Source of the DNA: an uncultured Barnesiella sp.
GTDB taxonomy: Bacteria; Bacteroidota; Bacteroidia; Bacteroidales; Barnesiellaceae
Length of the DNA stretch: 39,332 bases
Reading direction: 5' to 3'
Assembly: GCA_944320995.1 (NCBI GenBank)
Contig: CALUJQ010000031.1
Coordinates: 1 to 39,332, forward strand
In this document: positions 8,585-16,297 of the stretch, in pieces
Layout: every line of letters starts with the position of its first letter
Numbering within the stretch: position 1 is the stretch's first letter
Translations under genes and position numbers: made by a program
Notes under the pieces: generated by a model
Told to the model about the DNA's origin: nothing
What the model saw: the letters and a program-made list of their open reading frames with translations, nothing else
Database searches by the model: none

Positions 8585-10378
8585 TTACATGCGGTCGGGA
8601 ACCTCGATGCCGAGCAATCCCATACCGGTTTTGATTACTTTGGCGACATTGGCCGAGAGCATTAGGCGGAAAGCTCGCACTTGTGCATTTTCTTCCCGTA
8701 AAATCGAATAATCGTGGTAGAACTGGTTGTACTCTTTCACCAAATCATACACGTAGTTGGCGATGAGCGAGGGGCTATATATGCGACCGGCCTCGGCTAC
8801 TACGGCAGGGAAATCGGCCAAATGTTGAATGAGCGAAATCTCTTTCTCGGCAGGTTGCACGTTACCGGTCTCTTCGTGCCGGTAGTCAATGCCGGCTTCG
8901 GTGGCCTTGCGCATTACCGAGCAGATGCGGGCATGGGTATATTGAATGAAAGGCCCTGTGTTGCCGTTGAAGTCGATCGATTCTTTGGGATTGAATGTCA
9001 TGTTCTTGCGGGGATCGACTTTCAAGATAAAGTATTTCAAGGCTCCCAGTCCCACGATGCGCGAAATCTCCTCGGCTTCTTCGGCTGTGCAGCCGTCGAG
9101 TTTCCCCAGTTCGGCCGATGTCTCACGGGCGGTATCGATCATCTCGTCCATGAGGTCGTCGGCATCGACTACGGTGCCTTCGCGCGATTTCATTTTCCCT
9201 TCGGGAAGTTCTACCATACCGTAGGAGAAGTGGACGAGGTCTTTCCCCCATTTGAACCCGAGTTTGTCGAGCAGTATAGAGAGAACCTGAAAATGGTAAT
9301 TTTGTTCGTTCCCTACGACATAAATCATCTTGTCGATGGGGTAATCTTTGAAACGAAGTTTGGCCGTACCGATGTCTTGCGTCATATACACCGATGTGCC
9401 GTCGCTGCGTAGCAGTAGTTTGTGATCGAGGCCTTCGGCGGTGAGGTCGGCCCATACCGAGCCGTCTTCCTTGCGGTACATGATGCCTTTTTCGAGACCT
9501 TCGAGCACTTTCTCTTTCCCTTCGAGATAGGTTTGCGACTCGTAATAAATTTTATCGAAATCGACGCCAAGGCGGCGATAGGTCTCGTCGAACCCGGCAT
9601 ATACCCAGTTGTTCATCATTTCCCACACGGCACGCACTTCGGGATCGCCGGCTTCCCATTTGCGCAGCATGGCGCGGGCTTCCTGCATGAGGGGCGAAGC
9701 GGCTTCGGCCTCTTCGAGGGTCATTCCCTGCTCTTGCAGCTCTTTCAATTCCTGTTTATAATGTTTGTCGAAGAGTACATAAAAGTCGCCGATGAGGTGG
9801 TCGCCCTTCTTCCCGGCCTTCTCGGGGGTAATACCGTCGCCCCATTTCTGCCAAGCCAACATCGACTTGCAGATGTGGATACCCCGGTCGTTGACGATAT
9901 TGGTCTTGACAACCCGGTTGCCGTTGGCTTTTAATATTTCGGAGAGGCTGTATCCCAACAGGTTGTTGCGTACGTGGCCCAAGTGCAACGGTTTGTTGGT
10001 GTTGGGCGAAGAGTACTCTACCATGACAAGCGGGGCGTCGGCCGAGGCTTTGCGAATGCCGAAATCGGTATCTTCGTCGATATGGTGCAACATTTCGCTC
10101 CAAAACGAAGGCGCTATGACGAGGTTGAGAAACCCTTTAATCACGTTGAACGCGGCTACGGCCGGCTCGTTGGCCAGCAGGTATTCGCCTATTTCTTGTG
10201 CTGTGGCTTCGGGCGCTTTGTGCGAGGCCTTCAAAAAGGGGAATACAACCAGTGTGAGATTCCCTTCAAACTCCTTTTTCGTTTTTTGGGGCGTTGTCGT
10301 CCCGGGAGCAGCATCGATACCGTACAAGGCTTTCACGGCCCGGCTGGCGGCATCGGATATGATTTGTTCTATTTTCAT
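8585..10378 (-). CDS. argS: Arginyl-tRNA synthetase
   Basis: Charges tRNA-Arg with arginine. The 597-residue product is full length. It has an N-terminal Add-1-type domain (about 1-110) and the HIGH-region motif SSPNTNKPLHLGHVRNN with HLGH at 132-135. Later come a KMKSREG segment replacing canonical KMSKS, as usual in bacterial ArgS, and a C-terminal DALR-type anticodon-binding domain ending GLLGIEVPDRM. TATCTTTG at 10404-10411 on the minus strand is a good -7 box 25 bases before the ATG, though no clear -33 box is present. It leads an apparent operon with the BI-1 gene. Confidence 0.97.
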   Translation of the reverse strand: MKIEQIISDAASRAVKALYGIDAAPGTTTPQKTKKEFEGNLTLVVFPFLKASHKAPEATAQEIGEYLLANEPAVAAFNVIKGFLNLVIAPSFWSEMLHHIDEDTDFGIRKASADAPLVMVEYSSPNTNKPLHLGHVRNNLLGYSLSEILKANGNRVVKTNIVNDRGIHICKSMLAWQKWGDGITPEKAGKKGDHLIGDFYVLFDKHYKQELKELQEQGMTLEEAEAASPLMQEARAMLRKWEAGDPEVRAVWEMMNNWVYAGFDETYRRLGVDFDKIYYESQTYLEGKEKVLEGLEKGIMYRKEDGSVWADLTAEGLDHKLLLRSDGTSVYMTQDIGTAKLRFKDYPIDKMIYVVGNEQNYHFQVLSILLDKLGFKWGKDLVHFSYGMVELPEGKMKSREGTVVDADDLMDEMIDTARETSAELGKLDGCTAEEAEEISRIVGLGALKYFILKVDPRKNMTFNPKESIDFNGNTGPFIQYTHARICSVMRKATEAGIDYRHEETGNVQPAEKEISLIQHLADFPAVVAEAGRIYSPSLIANYVYDLVKEYNQFYHDYSILREENAQVRAFRLMLSANVAKVIKTGMGLLGIEVPDRM

Positions 10379-10508
10379 GTGCTATACTTGTTTATAGTCG
10401 GCACAAAGATAATAAATACATTTGAAGCCTCCTAATCATTTGTCGATGTGACTTCTCTCCGATGGTTTCTCGGAATGCTTTTGGGGGGATTTGGGCCGAA
10501 GGGAGTGG

Positions 10509-11135
10509 TCAACCGAATATACTGATGAGTAACGGAACGCTCACTTCGAGAGCGATTCCGTGCAAAACGGCAATCGGGACCAACTCTTCTCCTTTATAGG
10601 AACTGCGCACAATCATAGGGAGACATACATCCATCGAATTGATGCCGGCGACCGATATGGGAACCAGCCGTCCGCCCATCCGGGCGAGCGCGGGTGTGCC
10701 GAAGAGGGCTATCATCTCGCGCATGACATTGGCGAGCAGGGCGATGGTGGCCAGTTCGGTAGCTCCTTGTGCCCCGAGGGAAGCACTCTTGATGTCGGCA
10801 ATCAGTACCGATGATAACGAATAATATCCGAACCCGCTTCCTACGAGCAGGCAGTCGCTGAGATTGCGGCCGTGAATCAGTAAAACACTTATGGCCGAAA
10901 ACAGCAATGTGCCAACGATAGTAAAGAGCGGAAGCAACAGTGACCGCAAATCGAGCGAGCGGAATATTTGGTGTAGATTGGTGCTGGCCCCAAGACTTAT
11001 CCCTACTTGTATAATCAGCAGAGATAATATGTCCATCGAGAGGTCGTGCCCTTGCAGCCACTCGGGCGAACTCCCCGAAATCCCGATGATTATACCGATA
11101 AAAAAACAACCTAAGATTAAGAGGTTTTCTTTCAT
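10509..11135 (-). CDS. LysO-family lysine exporter, large (C-terminal) part
   Basis: A 208-residue membrane protein equal to the C-terminal two thirds of the LysO/YbjE (DUF340) family, which exports lysine and analogues in E. coli. It has six or so hydrophobic segments and the conserved motifs SGFGYYSLSS, LANVMREM and GINSMDVCLPMI. Its ATG overlaps the stop of the preceding small gene by four bases (ATGA), so the two are translationally coupled and together rebuild the full transporter. E. coli LysO is a single chain of about 300 residues; here 91 + 208 gives the same total. The match to the family is clear; lysine as substrate is inferred. Confidence 0.85.
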   Translation of the reverse strand: MKENLLILGCFFIGIIIGISGSSPEWLQGHDLSMDILSLLIIQVGISLGASTNLHQIFRSLDLRSLLLPLFTIVGTLLFSAISVLLIHGRNLSDCLLVGSGFGYYSLSSVLIADIKSASLGAQGATELATIALLANVMREMIALFGTPALARMGGRLVPISVAGINSMDVCLPMIVRSSYKGEELVPIAVLHGIALEVSVPLLISIFG

Positions 11136-11407
11136 GGCTTACCTCCTTTCTTTAAAAGACGTTGAGCGACGAGGGCGGCTACAATACTGCCCGTTACGCC
11201 GAGAGTAGCGATGATAACGGCTTGCCAACCGAAATCGTAGATATTGTCGATAAGGCTGCGATTGGATCCTATCGATACTCCGAAAACCAGTAACAATGCG
11301 CAGACTGTCGCCTGTATGCTCCATTTTGTTACTTTCGTGAAAGAGTGTCCGCGCAGGAGATACCCCACGCCGATGCCTATGATTAATAGAATTAAAATGC
11401 GAAACAT
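11132..11407 (-). CDS. LysO-family lysine exporter, small (N-terminal) part
   Basis: A 91-residue membrane protein with three hydrophobic segments (MFRILILLIIGIGVGYLLRG at the start, then VCALLLVFGVSIGSN and a glycine-rich third helix). It corresponds to the N-terminal part of LysO. I chose ATG 11407 because translation from there begins at the first membrane helix; an upstream in-frame ATG at 11440 adds 11 unlikely residues. It overlaps the large-part gene by four bases. The nearest promoter is about 290 bases upstream (11693-11724), leaving an unusually long leader described separately. Nothing in the sequence suggests a recent frameshift: the split has its own overlapping stop and start. 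Confidence 0.82.
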   Translation of the reverse strand: MFRILILLIIGIGVGYLLRGHSFTKVTKWSIQATVCALLLVFGVSIGSNRSLIDNIYDFGWQAVIIATLGVTGSIVAALVAQRLLKKGGKP

Positions 11408-11670
11408 GATTGACCGATTTTGGGCAGCAAGAAATAACAAAGGGATTCCACCGTTGTTTTCGGCTGCGTATTATACAAATTAAAATGAGTGATGGGGAAT
11501 AAAGGATGTCTATCGACAGCGGTTCCCCGTGTTATATGGATTGTCGTGCCGTCGATTTTCCTATCGGTCAAATGAAGCCGCTGAACCAATGGACATGCAC
11601 GGTCGAAACGGTAGGGGAATCGACCTCTTTCGAGAAAATGGAGGTATGCTTGTCCAATAGAATCATGCAA
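11392..11670 (-). other. Doubtful 92-codon reading frame in the lysO leader
   Basis: An open frame that begins with TTG at 11670, just after the predicted transcription start, and ends 16 bases inside the small lysO gene. The translation resembles no family I know and has no membrane segment. In another frame an ATG at 11666 opens a 32-codon leader peptide ending at 11568. Either could couple leader translation to lysO expression, but neither is convincing as a protein. Low confidence. Confidence 0.2.
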
Positions 11671-11686
11671 ATAATTGTATAAAAAT
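11408..11686 (-). promoter_or_regulatory. Long structured 5' leader of the lysO operon
   Basis: Roughly 280 bases separate the predicted transcription start from the lysO ATG. The minus-strand RNA can form an outer stem TGGACAAGCA/TGCATGTCCA (11647-11656 with 11590-11599, nine of ten pairs) enclosing GGTCGA/TCGACC (11620-11625 with 11601-11606). A second nested element has GGGGAA/TTCCCC (11523-11528 with 11494-11499) around TGTC/GACA (11515-11518 with 11507-11510) with a GATA loop. I do not recognise a lysine riboswitch or any other known class. A regulatory RNA is inference. Confidence 0.4.
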
Positions 11687-11692
11687 TCGCTG

Positions 11693-11724
11693 CAAAAGTA
11701 GTATATCTTTTTACTATTCCCAAC
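11693..11724 (-). promoter_or_regulatory. Bacteroidetes-type promoter for the lysO operon
   Basis: On the minus strand GTTG (11721-11724), 20 bases, then TACTTTTG (11693-11700), an exact TAnnTTTG -7 match. Predicted start of transcription is near 11686. Confidence 0.65.
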
Positions 11725-11808
11725 AAGGGTGGTACGACTTAATAATATTTAAGATATGGGAGGCTTCCAATAACTGCTTTGTAAAAGGTGAAATCTTTTT
11801 TGAAAGAC

Positions 11809-11840
11809 AAAGGCCGTACTCCCGCAGGGGATACGGCCTT
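11809..11840 (-). terminator. Intrinsic terminator downstream of the cysteine-rich gene
   Basis: A 14-position stem with one mismatch and one wobble: AAGGCCGTACTCCC (11809-11822) and GGGGATACGGCCTT (11827-11840). On the minus strand it is followed by a T-rich run. It lies 36 bases past the stop at 11876. Confidence 0.75.
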
Positions 11841-11875
11841 CTATTTAGGGACTTTTGTTTATATAGGCAGGATAT

Positions 11876-12202
11876 TTATTTTTTTACGCAGTCCTTCTGG
11901 CAGTTGGGTGTTTTGCTTTGAGGACATTGTGCATCAGGATTGTTGCACGGAGCTTGTTGGCAACGTTTCCCCTTTTTGTCGCATTGAGTTTTTGTACAGT
12001 AGTTTGCCGGGCAATCTTTGCAATCTTTGCACACTTTGCAGTTTGGGCAGTCTTTGCATACACAGTCGGTGCATTTTTTATTCGGGCAATCTTTTTGGCA
12101 GCACTCTGTCTTTGCTTTCGGACAAACAGGTGTTTGTGCGATAGCCGGTATAACTATGATTGAAGCAGCGGCGATACACGCCAAAATAAGAATTTTCTTC
12201 AT
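11876..12202 (-). CDS. Small exported cysteine-rich protein
   Basis: A 108-residue protein that I cannot assign to a characterised family. Residues 1-23 form a clear signal peptide (MKKILILACIAAASIIVIPA, cleavage near AIAQ). The mature part of about 85 residues has 19 cysteines (27, 34, 35, 39, 44, 47, 49, 52, 55, 58, 61, 64, 69, 74, 81, 86, 93, 101, 105). Between 44 and 64 most are spaced as CxxC, with KDC and CPxC repeats and many lysines. The composition suggests metal binding (metallothionein-like) or a disulfide-rich periplasmic or outer-surface protein; neither is proven. A TATATTTG box at 12234-12241 on the minus strand is a likely -7 element. Its own terminator at 11809 suggests a one-gene unit. 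Confidence 0.8.
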   Translation of the reverse strand: MKKILILACIAAASIIVIPAIAQTPVCPKAKTECCQKDCPNKKCTDCVCKDCPNCKVCKDCKDCPANYCTKTQCDKKGKRCQQAPCNNPDAQCPQSKTPNCQKDCVKK

Positions 12203-12450
12203 GTTGTTTTGTCTTTAATTAATGATTACTCCGCAAATATAGTATACGCGTTCAGTTGAAAAAAACAATGAATCTTATTTTTTTGAAAAAAACTGGGAAT
12301 AAATAGCTCTTTGGGAATATGACAACCAAGAGAAGATGTTCTTTGAATGATAAATTGATTTATCGATGCTGATACATTTGTAGGGGCTTAAAAAATATTT
12401 GTTTGCTGGATTTGTTTCGATTTCTATTTTCACCCTTGGGTTTTAATGCT

Positions 12451-12458
12451 TATCTTTG
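12451..12458 (+). promoter_or_regulatory. -7 box upstream of the GHL10 gene
   Basis: TATCTTTG, an exact -7 match, 23 bases before the ATG at 12481. No clear -33 box is present at the usual distance. Confidence 0.45.
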
Positions 12459-12480
12459 GCCTTAAACAATAATCAATTCA

Positions 12481-13977
12481 ATGAAACTTAAAAGGTATTT
12501 ATCTTTATTGTTGCTTTTTTGTTTAGGTAGTGGATTTATGCAAGCTGTCGAGCATCCCAAGCGGGAGTTTCGTGGGGCATGGATTCATACGGTAGGACAA
12601 AGTCGGTATAGAGAGATGGATAAGGCTACGATGCAGGCCTATTTCGACCAAATGTTGGACAGTTTGAGCCGTATGGGCATCAATGCGGTGATTTTCCAAG
12701 TACGTCCTACGGCCGATGCGTTCTATCAATCGGATTTGGAACCATGGAGTAAATATTTTACCGGGAAGCAGGGGGTGGCTCCCAACCCCTTGTGGGACCC
12801 GTTGCAGTATATGATCGAGCAATGTCATGCCCGTAATATGGAGTTGCATGCATGGCTCAATCCGTACCGGGTCGGGACCAATGCCGAGGAGCCTTTGGCG
12901 CCGTCGCATATTTATCATAAACACCCCGAGTGGTTTGTGCAGTATGGCAAGCAACTCTATTTCGACCCGGGATTGCCCGAATGCCGCCAGTTTATCGGTC
13001 AAGTGGTCGATGATATTGTTGCTCGTTACGATGTCGATGCTATTCACATGGACGATTATTTCTATCCTTATCCCATTGCAGGCAGTGAATTCCCCGATGA
13101 GAACAGTTATGCTCGCTATGGGAAAGGCATGGCCCGGGGCGATTGGCGTCGGGAGAATGTCAATCAGCTCATCAAGGAGTTGAACGGAATTATCAAGGCG
13201 CGTAAACCGTGGGTGCGTTTCGGGATCAGCCCGTTCGGTATCTATCGCAATCAAAAGAGCGACCCCGACGGGAGTGCTACCAACGGACTGCAAAACTATG
13301 ACCAACTTTATGCCGATGTCTTGTTGTGGACTCGTGAGGGGTGGGTAGATTACATGTTGCCGCAACTCTATTGGGAAATAGGGCATAAGGCTGCTTGTGC
13401 CGAGACCCTTATCTATTGGTGGAACAACCATGCCAATGGCCGGCACCTTTATATCGGTCAAGATGTCGTGCGCACCATGAATGCCACCGATGTGAATCCG
13501 CTCTATACCCAGCTTAACCACAAGATGCAGTTGAGCCGTTATCTCGATCATGTCGGCGGGAACTGTTTTTGGCCGGGCTATTCGTTGCTCGAAAACTATA
13601 AAGGAATCGCCGATGATTTGATAGGCTATTATCATGCCGTACCTGCGCTTATACCGGCCTATACCTTTATCGATAGCAAGGCTCCCGATGAAGTAAAAAG
13701 TCTGAAAGCACGATGGACTCCCAATGGATATGAACTACAATGGAAGCGGAAAGATACCAAAGATGAGATGCAGAAACAGATCTACTTCTGTGTCTATCGG
13801 TTTGATCCGGGGGAGGAGATTTGTCTGTATGGCACTTCCCATTTGGTAACGGTTACCCGCAACACGAAGTGCATGCTTCCTTACAAGCATGGGACTCGTG
13901 AATATGTTTATGTAGTGACGGCTGTCGATCGCATGCATAATGAGAGCAAAGGAAAAACAAAAAAGGTGAAATTGTAG
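12481..13977 (+). CDS. Family 10-like (GHL10/DUF187) glycoside hydrolase, secreted
   Basis: A 498-residue exported protein with a signal peptide (about 1-22). The GHL10/DUF187 TIM-barrel domain runs from about residue 28 to 385, beginning KREFRGAWIHTVGQS. Conserved-looking acidic and aromatic motifs are HMDDYFYPYP (189-198) and GISPFGIYRN (248-257), with VDYMLPQLYWE near 289-299. The last 100 residues look like a fibronectin type III-type beta domain. Relatives such as YngK/YddW are predicted glycosidases, possibly acting on cell-wall or other glycans, with little biochemistry. It stands alone between divergent and tandem promoters, with no SusC/SusD genes nearby, so there is no sign of a polysaccharide utilisation locus. 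Confidence 0.87.
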   Translation: MKLKRYLSLLLLFCLGSGFMQAVEHPKREFRGAWIHTVGQSRYREMDKATMQAYFDQMLDSLSRMGINAVIFQVRPTADAFYQSDLEPWSKYFTGKQGVAPNPLWDPLQYMIEQCHARNMELHAWLNPYRVGTNAEEPLAPSHIYHKHPEWFVQYGKQLYFDPGLPECRQFIGQVVDDIVARYDVDAIHMDDYFYPYPIAGSEFPDENSYARYGKGMARGDWRRENVNQLIKELNGIIKARKPWVRFGISPFGIYRNQKSDPDGSATNGLQNYDQLYADVLLWTREGWVDYMLPQLYWEIGHKAACAETLIYWWNNHANGRHLYIGQDVVRTMNATDVNPLYTQLNHKMQLSRYLDHVGGNCFWPGYSLLENYKGIADDLIGYYHAVPALIPAYTFIDSKAPDEVKSLKARWTPNGYELQWKRKDTKDEMQKQIYFCVYRFDPGEEICLYGTSHLVTVTRNTKCMLPYKHGTREYVYVVTAVDRMHNESKGKTKKVKL

Positions 13978-14008
13978 CCCTTTATCCCCGAATTTAACAA
14001 AAATGTTT

Positions 14009-14039
14009 TTTGCAAAAACGGCCCTTTTTGCTATCTTAG
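14009..14039 (+). promoter_or_regulatory. Candidate promoter for folK
   Basis: TTTG (14009-14012), 19 bases, then TATCTTAG (14032-14039), one mismatch from TAnnTTTG. The predicted start is about 15-20 bases before the folK ATG. Confidence 0.5.
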
Positions 14040-14061
14040 TAGCGCAAAAAGTCGTAAATTT

Positions 14062-14538
14062 ATGGGGAAACGTGTCTATTTGGGCTTAGGCTCGAATTTA
14101 GGAAATAAAGAGAGAATCATCAAGAAAGCTATCGACCGGATAGGCGAGCGGGTGGGTACGGTCGTTGCCGTGTCGTCGTTTTACCAAACGGCACCATGGG
14201 GTTACCAGTCGGTACATACTTTTTGCAATGCAGCGATGGCTGTCGATACCGAGCTTCCGCCCGAGGAGGTGTTGAAGACCGTGCAGGTTATCGAGCGGGA
14301 ATTGGGGAGTAAGGAACATCGCAAAAGCGATGGTTCCTATGTCGATCGACTCATCGATATAGATTTGCTCGACTACGACGGACAGATACTCGATACTTAT
14401 GCGTTGGTATTGCCTCATCCCTATATGCACAAGCGCTCTTTTGTCATGAAGCCTCTCGTAGAGATTGCTCCGCAATGGATACACCCCATGCTGGGGAAGA
14501 CGGCTGTCGAGATTTTGACCGGATTGAAAGAGCGTTGA
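14062..14538 (+). CDS. folK: 6-hydroxymethyl-7,8-dihydropterin pyrophosphokinase (HPPK)
   Basis: Folate biosynthesis: transfers pyrophosphate from ATP to 6-hydroxymethyl-7,8-dihydropterin. The 158-residue protein is the normal single-domain HPPK length. Family motifs are LGLGSNLGNKE at the N-terminus, the PWGY segment with the substrate-binding FCNAA, the signature RLIDIDLLDYDG (metal-binding aspartates) and LPHPYMHKRSFVMKPL. No folP or folB is adjacent. metK lies 308 bases downstream but has its own promoter and riboswitch, so the two are probably independent units. Confidence 0.96.
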   Translation: MGKRVYLGLGSNLGNKERIIKKAIDRIGERVGTVVAVSSFYQTAPWGYQSVHTFCNAAMAVDTELPPEEVLKTVQVIERELGSKEHRKSDGSYVDRLIDIDLLDYDGQILDTYALVLPHPYMHKRSFVMKPLVEIAPQWIHPMLGKTAVEILTGLKER

Positions 14539-14628
14539 GCAATTGATATAGGATGAGATGTCTCTCCGTGTGGAGAGTTTTCTTGCCTTTGCAAATAGGA
14601 AAAATAGAAACTAAATTGGGTATAAAAA

Positions 14629-14660
14629 TTTGTTTTTGTATCGGGCTTGTACTATCTTTG
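14629..14660 (+). promoter_or_regulatory. metK: Bacteroidetes-type promoter for metK
   Basis: TTTG (14629-14632), 20 bases, then TATCTTTG (14653-14660), an exact -7 match. Transcription would start near 14667, just upstream of the riboswitch. Confidence 0.75.
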
Positions 14661-14678
14661 CCCCGCAAATGCAAAAAC

Positions 14679-14730
14679 TGTGGAAGGATTTGGCTGCTTG
14701 CAACCACGAAAAAAAAATGCTAAAACTGCG
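14679..14730 (+). promoter_or_regulatory. SAM-II-type riboswitch in the metK leader
   Basis: The leader carries the landmarks of the SAM-II (metA) H-type pseudoknot in order. P1 is TGTGG (14679-14683) with CCACG (14704-14708). Loop 1 contains GGATTTGGC (14686-14694), then CTTGCAA (14697-14703), an A-rich loop (14709-14717) and the conserved TGCTAAAA (14718-14725). Pseudoknot pairing GCA (14700-14702) with TGC (14718-14720) plus an outer GC/GC pair (14693-14694 with 14728-14729) is available. The order and spacing match alphaproteobacterial SAM-II elements as I remember them. SAM binding upstream of the SAM synthetase gene makes feedback control likely; whether it acts on transcription or translation is not clear. 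The rest of 14539-14846 holds no gene. Confidence 0.78.
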
Positions 14731-14846
14731 TTATGGGGCCTTCTCACGACCCGGCCGGCTTTATCGAAAATCATTTATTTTTGTGGGATTCGCAGTCTTT
14801 CTTCCTTGAAAAAAGAAGTATTTACTATTTATTCAGGAGAGAAACC

Positions 14847-16169
14847 ATGAACTATTTGTTTACCTCGGAATCGGTGTCGGAAGGACACCCCGATAAAGTG
14901 GCCGATCAGATTTCGGACGCTTTGCTTGACGAGTTTTTGGCCTATGACCCCAACTCGAAAGTTGCTTGCGAAACCCTTGTGACAACCGGGCAGGTTGTTT
15001 TGGCGGGCGAGGTTAAATCGAATGCTTATGTCGATTTGATGGAGGTTACCCGTCGTGTAATTCATCGTATCGGATACAATAAGAGTTCGTATAAATTCGA
15101 TGCCGACTCTTGCGGCGTTTTTTCCGCTATTCACGAACAGTCGGCCGACATCAACCGGGGTGTTGAGCGAGCCGAGGCGATGAATCAAGGTGCCGGCGAC
15201 CAAGGTATGATGTTTGGTTATGCTTGCAACGAGACCGACAACTATATGCCGCTTTCGCTCGATTTGTCGCATCTGTTGCTCACCGAGCTGGCTGCGATTC
15301 GTCGCGAGGCTTCGGCCATGACCTATTTGCGCAAGGGGCGGGTAACGTCGTACCTGCGGCCCGATTCCAAATCGCAAGTGACTATCGAATATAACGAGCG
15401 GAACGAACCGGTGCGGGTTCACACTATCGTGTTGTCGACCCAGCACGATGAATTCGTGACACCGGCCGATAACTCTCCCGAAGCGCAGGATGTTGCCGAC
15501 CGGGAGATGTTACAGACCATTTATAAAGATGTAAAGAATGTGCTTTTGCCCCGGGTTATCACCCAATTGCCCGAGCGGGTACAGGCTCTTTTTGACGACC
15601 AACTCGTGTTGCTGGTAAACCCTACGGGAAAGTTTGTCATCGGTGGCCCTCATGGCGATACCGGCTTGACGGGGCGTAAAATCATTGTCGATACCTATGG
15701 CGGGAAGGGAGGTCACGGAGGTGGTGCCTTCTCGGGAAAAGACCCTTCGAAAGTTGACCGTTCGGCGGCGTATGCAGCCCGGCATATTGCCAAAAATTTG
15801 GTCGCTGCCGGGGTCTCGGACGAGATTTTGGTACAAGTGTCGTATGCCATTGGTGTAGCCGAGCCGGTGAGTATCTATGTAAATACTTACGGGAAGTCGC
15901 ATGTATCGATGAGCGATGCCGAGATTGCCCGTCGGGTAGGCGAGATTTTCGATATGCGGCCCAAAGCCATCGAGGAGCGGTTGAAGTTGCGTAATCCCAT
16001 TTATGAGGAAACGGCGGCTTATGGCCACATGGGCCGCAAACCGCAGACGGTGGTCAAGACCTTTACATCGCATTACAACACCGAGCCGGTGGTGCGTGAG
16101 GTGGAGTTGTTCACTTGGGAGAAACTCGACTATGTCGATGAGGTAAAAAAAACTTTCGGACTGGATTGA
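14847..16169 (+). CDS. metK: S-adenosylmethionine synthetase
   Basis: Makes SAM from methionine and ATP. The 440-residue product contains the N-terminal [11 protein letters not shown] (GHPDK at 13-17), [12 protein letters not shown], and the glycine-rich loop [20 protein letters not shown]. It has the length of Bacteroidetes MetK, slightly longer than E. coli. I chose ATG 14847, which gives [14 protein letters not shown] and follows CAGGAGAG. An in-frame ATG at 14733, three bases after the SAM-II element, would add 38 residues unlike any MetK. The leader includes a SAM-II-type riboswitch, so expression is probably repressed by SAM. The last codons fold with downstream bases into an A/T-rich stem (16142-16150 with 16170-16178). 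Confidence 0.97.
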   Translation: MNYLFTSESVSEGHPDKVADQISDALLDEFLAYDPNSKVACETLVTTGQVVLAGEVKSNAYVDLMEVTRRVIHRIGYNKSSYKFDADSCGVFSAIHEQSADINRGVERAEAMNQGAGDQGMMFGYACNETDNYMPLSLDLSHLLLTELAAIRREASAMTYLRKGRVTSYLRPDSKSQVTIEYNERNEPVRVHTIVLSTQHDEFVTPADNSPEAQDVADREMLQTIYKDVKNVLLPRVITQLPERVQALFDDQLVLLVNPTGKFVIGGPHGDTGLTGRKIIVDTYGGKGGHGGGAFSGKDPSKVDRSAAYAARHIAKNLVAAGVSDEILVQVSYAIGVAEPVSIYVNTYGKSHVSMSDAEIARRVGEIFDMRPKAIEERLKLRNPIYEETAAYGHMGRKPQTVVKTFTSHYNTEPVVREVELFTWEKLDYVDEVKKTFGLD

Positions 16170-16189
16170 TTTTTTACCGATAGAGAACC

Positions 16190-16229
16190 ACGAAGGGTGT
16201 ATCCGGAAATAACAGGGTGCGCCCTTCGT
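16190..16229. terminator. Possible terminator between metK and pldA
   Basis: A ten-pair stem: ACGAAGGGTG (16190-16199) with its complement at 16220-16229 (one G-T wobble), but the loop is about 20 bases and T tracts are short. It lies in the 128-base gap between the convergent stops. Confidence 0.4.
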
Positions 16230-16297
16230 CTATTTTGGGGCGATTTGATGTTTCCACGGGAGTCAAGTGGATAGGTTGGTTTTGTCTTGGAAAAGGA

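Noticed and set aside
11408..11690. Lysine (L-box) riboswitch before lysO
   Set aside because: The conserved core segments of the L-box that I know are not found; the leader is reported as unclassified instead.
12010..12060. Short tandem repeats as a possible CRISPR or satellite
   Set aside because: The 9-base-like repeats encode the CxxC units of the cysteine-rich protein; there are no spacers.
12523..13635. 370-codon minus-strand open frame
   Set aside because: Shadow of the GHL10 gene, which has a signal peptide and family motifs.
14539..14846. SAM-I (S-box) riboswitch before metK
   Set aside because: The S-box four-way junction and its conserved GAGGG-type segments are absent, while the SAM-II order of motifs fits well.
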